Below, piece after piece: positions 12,686-17,676 of a stretch of 17,676 bases of DNA. The position numbers were made by a program, and so were the translations under genes. The number at the start of each line of letters is the position of its first letter. The first letter of the stretch is position 1. Origin of the DNA: Fusicatenibacter_A intestinipullorum (GTDB lineage Bacteria; Bacillota; Negativicutes; Acidaminococcales; Acidaminococcaceae); NCBI GenBank assembly GCA_019117495.1, contig DWZP01000018.1, positions 1-17,676 of the forward strand. Direction: 5' to 3'. The notes beneath the pieces are model-generated. The model saw only the letters and a list, made by a program, of their open reading frames with translations, did no database searches and had not been told where the DNA came from.

Positions 12686-14761
12686 ATGTTTAACAAAATC
12701 TGGAACTTCTGGAATGATATGAAAGTGCCGTTAGGCATCATCGTTGGCTTTACTGTTGTACTGGCCTTTTACGGCTGGTGGTGGCTTGCCGTTGGCCTTG
12801 CGGCGATTGGCTGCTTTTACTGGTATGCCAGACGGCAGTTTTACAGCAAAGAAGTGCAGTTTAACGGCTACCTTGATACCATTGTGCGCAATATTGAGCG
12901 CACCAGCCATTATGCCGTAAGAAACCTTGATGTGGCTATGGCCGTATTCGGGCAGGACGGCAAATTACAGTGGAAAAACGAGCTGTTTGTGGAATATGCC
13001 GGTTTTGCCGGAGTGAAAAATGTAGACGGCAAACGCCCGGAAGAAATTTTTGACCTGCCGGAAAACGCCTTTGACGCTTTAAGCATTAAAGACGGTGAAC
13101 GCCTGCTTTTAATTAACGGCCGTTATTACCGCCTGCGCCATTGCCGTGTGCTTGCCGGCGAAAGGGCCGGTAAAAAAGAAAGCAAAGGCTACAGCCTGAT
13201 ATTTTATTTAACGGATGTTACGGATTTTGAACTTTTGCGCCAGAAATACGCCAACGAAAAACTCTGCCTTGCTTACGTGCGTTTTGATAACTACGAAGAC
13301 GTAACCAAAGGCATGGGCGAAAGCACGCGCGCCAATATTTCCGGCGAAGTAAACGAAGTCCTCAGCAAATGGGCCGAAGAAGAAAACGGCTTTATTCTTG
13401 CCAACAATAAAGAAAGTTTTCTGGTCGGCATCAATCAGGCTTCTTTGCAGGACTTAATGGAAAAGAAGTTCCCTGTTTTGGATAAGATACATGAAATACA
13501 AGTAGGCAATAAAATTACGCCTACTATCAGCGTGGGCATTGCCTGCGACGGCCGCAGCCTAGAGGAAGTAAGCCTTAACGCTGCCAAAGCGCTTGATTTG
13601 GCGCTCGGGCGCGGCGGTGACCAGGTTGTTGTGGCAATAGGCGGCAGCTTACAGTTCTTTGGCGGCATTACAACCGTTACGGCAAAAAGCACGCGCGTGC
13701 GTGCCCGCATTGTGGCGCATACCGTGCATGAGCTGATGGTTTCTGCCGAAAAGGTTTTTGTAATGGGCCATACAATGGAAGATTTCGACGCCATCGGCAG
13801 TGCTATCGGCATGGCAAAAATGGCACGCAGCCTTGGTAAGGAAACCTATATCGTTGTCAGCGGGCAGAACGAATCGGTGCGCAAAATTGCCGAAACACTG
13901 CGCAGCAACGATATGAAACTGATGGATGAAGACGATGTTTATGCGGATATTATGGTAGAGGAAGAAGAAGCGCTGAAGCATATTTCGCCTAAGTCGCTTT
14001 TGGTTCTGGTTGACCACCACCGCAAAATGCTCTGTGCCAGCCAGAAGGTGCTGGACGCTATTCCGTGGCGCATTATTATCGACCATCACCGCCGCGCAGA
14101 AGACGCCATTAAAAACACCACGCTGCAATATATGGAACCGTCATCGTCATCTACAAGCGAACTGGTAACGGAGCTTGTTGGCTACTTTAACGACAGGCTG
14201 GAATTTACCAAAGGCGAGGCAACTGCGCTTTATGCCGGTATTGTTGTTGATACCAAAAACTTTGCCGTGCAGACCGGCGAGCGTACCTTTGAAGCGGCAG
14301 CACTTCTGCGCCGCAGCGGTGCCGACCCGAATATGGTGCGCCAGCTGTTTAAGGATGACCTTGATTCCGTACAGGTTAAATCGCGCCTGGTGGCAGAAGC
14401 CGAAATGCCGGAACCCGGCATGGTAATTTCTGTTTACGAAAATGCGCCGAAAGAAGTTAAATCGTCTGTTATTGCGGCACAGGCTGCCGATACAATGATA
14501 AATATTACCGGCGTTTGCATGAGCGTTGTTATAACCGAATATTCCGCTGACGGTTCTTTGGGCGTAAGCGCCCGCAGCGACGGTACCGTTAATGTACAGA
14601 TTATTATGGAAGAACTGGGCGGCGGCGGACATCAGACAGTAGCCGGCGTACAGCTTAAAAATATCAGTGTTGAAGAAGTAAAAAAACAAATTATCGCGTT
14701 AGCGAAAAAACAGTTAGAGGAGAATGATAATAATGAAAGTGATTCTGCTGCAGGACGTTAA
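12686..14761 (+). CDS. gdpP: c-di-AMP phosphodiesterase GdpP (YybT)
   Basis: Membrane-bound DHH/DHHA1 phosphodiesterase that hydrolyses cyclic di-AMP to pApA, influencing potassium/osmotic balance and wall stress. Domains in order: two membrane helices (about 13-50), a degenerate PAS-like domain (about 60-165), and a degenerate GGDEF (about 180-315) whose signature is GRGGDQ (308-313) instead of GG(D/E)EF. The DHH domain has H362, D366 and D368 in GHTMEDFDAIGS. D443-H444-H445 (VDHHRK) follows, then D466-H467-H468 (IIDHHRR). DHHA1 ends with GGGGH (645-649). The 691 residues slightly exceed the usual 655-660. The start has AAGGGAG (12671-12677) overlapping the yybS stop. The gene's last 29 bases overlap rplI in another frame, so the acidic tail ending NDNNESDSAAGR is coded by the rplI start region. 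Confidence 0.95.
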   Translation: MFNKIWNFWNDMKVPLGIIVGFTVVLAFYGWWWLAVGLAAIGCFYWYARRQFYSKEVQFNGYLDTIVRNIERTSHYAVRNLDVAMAVFGQDGKLQWKNELFVEYAGFAGVKNVDGKRPEEIFDLPENAFDALSIKDGERLLLINGRYYRLRHCRVLAGERAGKKESKGYSLIFYLTDVTDFELLRQKYANEKLCLAYVRFDNYEDVTKGMGESTRANISGEVNEVLSKWAEEENGFILANNKESFLVGINQASLQDLMEKKFPVLDKIHEIQVGNKITPTISVGIACDGRSLEEVSLNAAKALDLALGRGGDQVVVAIGGSLQFFGGITTVTAKSTRVRARIVAHTVHELMVSAEKVFVMGHTMEDFDAIGSAIGMAKMARSLGKETYIVVSGQNESVRKIAETLRSNDMKLMDEDDVYADIMVEEEEALKHISPKSLLVLVDHHRKMLCASQKVLDAIPWRIIIDHHRRAEDAIKNTTLQYMEPSSSSTSELVTELVGYFNDRLEFTKGEATALYAGIVVDTKNFAVQTGERTFEAAALLRRSGADPNMVRQLFKDDLDSVQVKSRLVAEAEMPEPGMVISVYENAPKEVKSSVIAAQAADTMINITGVCMSVVITEYSADGSLGVSARSDGTVNVQIIMEELGGGGHQTVAGVQLKNISVEEVKKQIIALAKKQLEENDNNESDSAAGR

Positions 14762-15179
14762 AAATTTAGGCAAAAAAGGTGATATTGTAGAAACCGCGGA
14801 AGGCTATGGCCGCAACTACCTGCTGCCGCGCAAAATGGCAAAGGAAGCCAACGCAGCCAACTTAAACCAGGCTAAAAAAGACCAGGCAACGCAGGCACAC
14901 CGTGCAGCTCAGCGCAAGGATGAAGCTGTAATGCTTGCTGCCCAGCTGAAAAAAGTGCACGTTGTTGTTAAAGTGCGCGTGGGTGAAAACGGCAAAATGT
15001 TTGGCAGCGTAACCAGCAAAGACGTTGCCGAAGCCTTAATTGAACAGACCAAGCTTGATATTGACCGCCGCAAGGTAGAACTTAAGGGCTCTGTAAAAGG
15101 CATTGGCGAATACACCGCCGTTGCCAAACTGCATCCGGAAATTTCTGCCGAGTTTGCCGTAACCGTAGCGGCAGAATAA
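14733..15179 (+). CDS. rplI: 50S ribosomal protein L9
   Basis: L9 binds 23S rRNA at the base of the L1 stalk and helps keep reading frame. The 148 residues begin MKVILLQDVKNLGKKGDIVET, the family hallmark, followed by EGYGRNYLLP(R)KMA. The long connecting helix rich in K, A and Q (about 42-75) leads to the C-terminal domain with GENGKMFGSVT and ends in VTVAAE. An in-frame ATG at 14724 would add three residues but sits 1 nt from the RBS AGAGGAG (14716-14722). The ATG at 14733 has proper spacing and the canonical start. It overlaps gdpP by 29 nt with its RBS inside gdpP, implying translational coupling. dnaB follows 10 nt after the stop. Confidence 0.97.
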   Translation: MKVILLQDVKNLGKKGDIVETAEGYGRNYLLPRKMAKEANAANLNQAKKDQATQAHRAAQRKDEAVMLAAQLKKVHVVVKVRVGENGKMFGSVTSKDVAEALIEQTKLDIDRRKVELKGSVKGIGEYTAVAKLHPEISAEFAVTVAAE

Positions 15180-15189
15180 GGCGTTTGCC

Positions 15190-16545
15190 ATGATTGACAG
15201 AGTACCACCGCAGAACATAGAGGCGGAACAGGCAGTTTTAGGCGCAATGCTGCTTGAAAGGGAAGCCATTGCCAAAGTGATGGAAAAACTGCGCTCCGAA
15301 GATTTTTACCGCGAGGCGCATAAGGTTATTTTTAACGCCATGCTGGAACTTTATAACCGCAATGAAGCAGTCGATTTGGTAACGGTAACCGAAGTTTTAA
15401 AAAAGAACGGCAAGCTGGAAGATGTTGGCGGCATTGCCTATGTCACTTCGCTGGCTAATTCCGTGCCGACTGCCGCCAATGTGGTTTATCACGCCGGTAT
15501 TGTCGAAGAAAAATCCATTCTGCGCCAGCTGGTGCGTTCCGCTACGGAAATTGCGGAACTTGGCTACGAAGGCAGCGAAGATGTAAGCGATATTATTGAC
15601 AGCGCCGAAAAGAAAATACTTGATATTTTCAACCGCAAAAAGGATACCGACTTTGTGCCGATTAACAACATTGTTATGGATTCCTTTAAGGATTTGGAAG
15701 CATTAATGAATAACAAGAACGGCTTAACAGGCCTGCCGACCGGTTTTGTTGATTTTGACAACCTTACCAGCGGCCTGCACGGCAGTGATTTTATTATTCT
15801 GGCAGCACGCCCTTCCATGGGTAAAACGGCACTGTCGTTGAATATTGTGCAGAACGTTGCCATCCGCAGCGGCAAGCAGACGGATGGCAAGCCGAAGGTA
15901 GTTGCCTTTTTCAGTTTGGAAATGAGTAAGGAGCAGCTTGTACAGCGTATGCTCTGCGCCGAAGCAAATATCGATTCGCAGCGTCTGCGTATTGGTGAAC
16001 TTCGTGACGAGGACTGGATTCAGCTTATACAGACAGCCGATTCTTTAAGCGCCGCGCAGATTTATATCGACGATACGGCAGGCATAACGGCAATGGAAAT
16101 GCGCAGCCGTGCGCGCCGTTTAAAAGCTGAACACGGGCTCGATTTAATTGTTGTCGACTACTTGCAGTTAATGCAGGGCAGCGGCAAGCGTAATTTAAGC
16201 GGCGACCGCCAGCAGGAGGTTTCCGAAATTTCCCGTTCGCTGAAAGCACTGGCGCGTGAACTGAATGTGCCGATTATCGCACTGTCGCAGCTCAGCCGCA
16301 GCGTGGAATCGCGCCAGGTAAAACGCCCGATGCTTTCTGACCTGCGCGAATCGGGCTCTTTGGAGCAGGACGCCGATATTGTAATGTTCCTGTACCGCGA
16401 AGATTATTATAACCCCGAAACCGAAAATAAAAACATAACGGAACTTATCGTCGCCAAGCACCGCAACGGCCCCGTTGGCACGGTAAACCTGTTCTTCCAC
16501 AAGCAATTTACCAAGTTTGTAAGCCTTGCTAAAAGGGAAGAATAA
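15190..16545 (+). CDS. dnaB: Replicative DNA helicase DnaB
   Basis: Hexameric 5'-3' helicase of the replication fork (called DnaC in Bacillus). The 451 residues match the usual length, with no intein. The N-terminal primase-interacting domain (about 5-105) opens RVPPQNIEAEQAVLGAMLL. A linker then leads to the RecA-like domain (from about 175) with LPTGFVDFDNLTSGL. Walker A is RPSMGKT (207-213, K212), Walker B ends at D323 in LIVVDYLQLM, and the later motifs are SQLSRSVE.R and the arginine-finger region DLRESGSLEQDADIVMFLYR. The ribosome binding site is poor: AAGG overlaps the rplI stop, so translation probably relies on coupling. The gene ends the operon at a strong terminator. Confidence 0.97.
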   Translation: MIDRVPPQNIEAEQAVLGAMLLEREAIAKVMEKLRSEDFYREAHKVIFNAMLELYNRNEAVDLVTVTEVLKKNGKLEDVGGIAYVTSLANSVPTAANVVYHAGIVEEKSILRQLVRSATEIAELGYEGSEDVSDIIDSAEKKILDIFNRKKDTDFVPINNIVMDSFKDLEALMNNKNGLTGLPTGFVDFDNLTSGLHGSDFIILAARPSMGKTALSLNIVQNVAIRSGKQTDGKPKVVAFFSLEMSKEQLVQRMLCAEANIDSQRLRIGELRDEDWIQLIQTADSLSAAQIYIDDTAGITAMEMRSRARRLKAEHGLDLIVVDYLQLMQGSGKRNLSGDRQQEVSEISRSLKALARELNVPIIALSQLSRSVESRQVKRPMLSDLRESGSLEQDADIVMFLYREDYYNPETENKNITELIVAKHRNGPVGTVNLFFHKQFTKFVSLAKREE

Positions 16546-16553
16546 AAAGCATA

Positions 16554-16587
16554 AAAAACTCCCGTACATTACGTGCGGGAGTTTTTG
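16554..16587 (+). terminator. Operon terminator after dnaB
   Basis: A long stem AAAAACTCCCGTAC (16554-16567) / GTGCGGGAGTTTTT (16573-16586), one G-U pair and a 5-nt loop. A residues on the left and T residues on the right mean it could work in both directions. Confidence 0.9.
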
Positions 16588-16616
16588 ATTTTCAAGCTAT
16601 ATTAAAAGAAAAATAG

Positions 16617-16648
16617 AAAAAGATGGACATTATAATTCCATCTTTTTT
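16617..16648. terminator. Second hairpin with T-tract, before the WYL gene
   Basis: A perfect 11-bp stem AAAAAGATGGA (16617-16627) / TCCATCTTTTT (16637-16647) lies only 30 nt after the dnaB terminator. It may be a back-up terminator. Its T-tract abuts the -10 box of the next gene. Confidence 0.7.
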
Positions 16649-16656
16649 GCTATAAT
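16648..16656 (+). promoter_or_regulatory. Extended -10 promoter of the WYL regulator gene
   Basis: TGC-TATAAT (16648-16656) directly follows the T-tract of the preceding hairpin; no clear -35 is seen. The transcript would start near 16663, making a very short leader with RBS AGAAGGTGA (16664-16672). Confidence 0.5.
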
Positions 16657-16676
16657 AAAAGCAAGAAGGTGATAAA

Positions 16677-17676
16677 ATGATGAAAAGTTTTAATAATAAC
16701 AGGAAGCTTGAAATATATGCCAAACTAATGGATGGCTACTTTCAAACTAATGGATGGCTACTTTATAGATAAGGGAAATGAAGCTGAAATTTACGATGTT
16801 TCTTTAAAAACAATTCAGCGCGATTTAGAGGCGATTAGGGATTTTTTGGAAAGGTATAGTTATAAATATAGGCTTGTGTATGATAAAAAATTAAATATAT
16901 ACAGACTTAATAATTGTATAACTTCAATATCAGTACCAACAACAATAGCAGTGATAAAAATAATGCTTGGAACTAAAGCTTTTACGAAAAAGGAATTAAA
17001 AACTATCATTAAAGAAATTTCTCCAGACGGGTTTGGATATTGGGAACGTGGTGAGAAGTATTATGATTGGTGTAGTGACTTAGCTGAAAAAGATAGTAAT
17101 TATATAAAGAAAATAGTTCAAAATGAAGTTTTTAATTATAAAGAACCGGAACATGGTAAAGCCATCTTGGATACAATTGGTAAAATAGCCAAAGCTATTG
17201 CCGAACAAACGGTACTTAAAATATTATATAAACGTATGGATGGAAGCCATGTTATACGCGAAATAAATCCTGTTGCTATTTTATTTTCCGAATATTATTT
17301 TTATGTGCCTGCGTATTTTACAAACAAAGAAGCGCCTGACGATTATATAAATGGTACATTAGTGCCTGTTATTTATAGAATTGACCGTATTGAACAGCTG
17401 ATTGTTACTGATAAACATTTTAAAGTAGATTACTTAATGCGGTTTCAAGACGGCGAATTTCGTAAGCGCATACAGTTTATGCAGACAGGTGTTCTTGTAA
17501 AAATAAAATTTTACTATAACGGACCTTCGTTGGAAGCTGTTTTAGACAGGGTGCCAACAGCTAAAATTTTAGAACACAATCAAAAGGGCTGGCTGATTGA
17601 AGCGGAAATGTTTAATAAAGGCATTGATATGTGGCTGCGCAGCCAGGGTGATATGGTTGAAGTTTTAGAGGAAAAG
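16677..17676 (+). pseudogene. WYL-domain HTH transcriptional regulator, frameshifted by a 22-bp duplication; runs off the window
   Basis: From ATG 16677 the frame reads MMKSFNNNRKLEIYAKLMDG but hits TAA at 16770-16772 after 31 codons. The cause is a perfect 22-bp tandem repeat (16721-16742 and 16743-16764). Removing one copy restores a continuous frame of about 326 codons to the window end. That frame has an N-terminal helix-turn-helix (DVSLKTIQRDLEAIRDFL is the recognition part), then a WYL domain with EQTVLKILYKRMDG, REINPVAILFSEYYFYVPAY and VPVIYRIDRIE, and a C-terminal extension. WYL domains sense ligands, often nucleic acid, and many such regulators control DNA damage or phage-defence genes. 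The downstream frame is open from an internal ATG at 16750 in the second repeat copy, but lacks a good ribosome binding site and part of the HTH. Codons are AT-rich compared with dnaB. The gene is either inactive or phase-variable. Confidence 0.85.
16721..16764 (+). repeat. Perfect 22-bp tandem duplication (two copies)
   Basis: The unit starts CAAACTAATGG and ends GGCTACTTT. Copy 1 is 16721-16742 and copy 2 is 16743-16764, identical and adjacent. Because 22 is not a multiple of three, it shifts the reading frame of the host gene. Confidence 0.97.

Overview
The window looks like the chromosome of a diderm Firmicute (class Negativicutes; an Acidaminococcaceae/Phascolarctobacterium-like host is plausible, but genus is a guess). 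Three things point there. The block yybS-gdpP-rplI-dnaB is a classic Firmicutes gene order. An OmpP1/FadL-type outer-membrane barrel with a signal peptide shows that the cell has an outer membrane. The PLP decarboxylase resembles the Selenomonas ruminantium lysine/ornithine decarboxylase, which makes the polyamine attached to Negativicutes peptidoglycan. These are inferences from remembered family sequences; no database was searched.

Layout. 1-3140 is an AT-richer accessory-looking stretch: an ATPase_2/DUF234 ATPase with a PD-(D/E)XK-like tail, then a Y-family translesion polymerase followed closely by a small unknown protein. 3139-3595 has no gene but holds inverted repeats and helically phased GGTGCTT repeats upstream of a tRNA-Gly(CCC) gene. 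4045-7584 holds single-gene units: the Ldc-type decarboxylase, a likely promoter-to-terminator small RNA, a helical-repeat protein and the outer-membrane barrel. 7745-10587 is a tandem pair of closely related FAD-linked GlcD/D-lactate-dehydrogenase-type oxidoreductases with a perfect 14-bp stem between them. It converges on gluQ (minus strand) across a shared bidirectional terminator. 11721-16545 is the yybS-gdpP-rplI-dnaB operon, read from one promoter and closed by a strong hairpin. The right edge (16677 to the end) is a WYL-domain regulator broken by a perfect 22-bp tandem duplication.

How the genes fit together. The core operon links c-di-AMP breakdown (GdpP), a ribosomal protein (L9) and the replicative helicase. 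GluQ modifies tRNA-Asp. The decarboxylase and the OmpP1-type barrel both fit a cell that builds an outer membrane, the first by supplying cadaverine/putrescine for the wall. The FAD enzymes probably oxidise 2-hydroxyacids; no electron-transfer partner genes are in the window.

No large undescribed system (CRISPR, phage, transposon or multigene defence island) is visible. The best leads are the phase-variable-looking WYL regulator, the candidate sRNA at about 5345-5441, the phased repeats at 3386-3414, and the intercistronic stem at 9126-9157.
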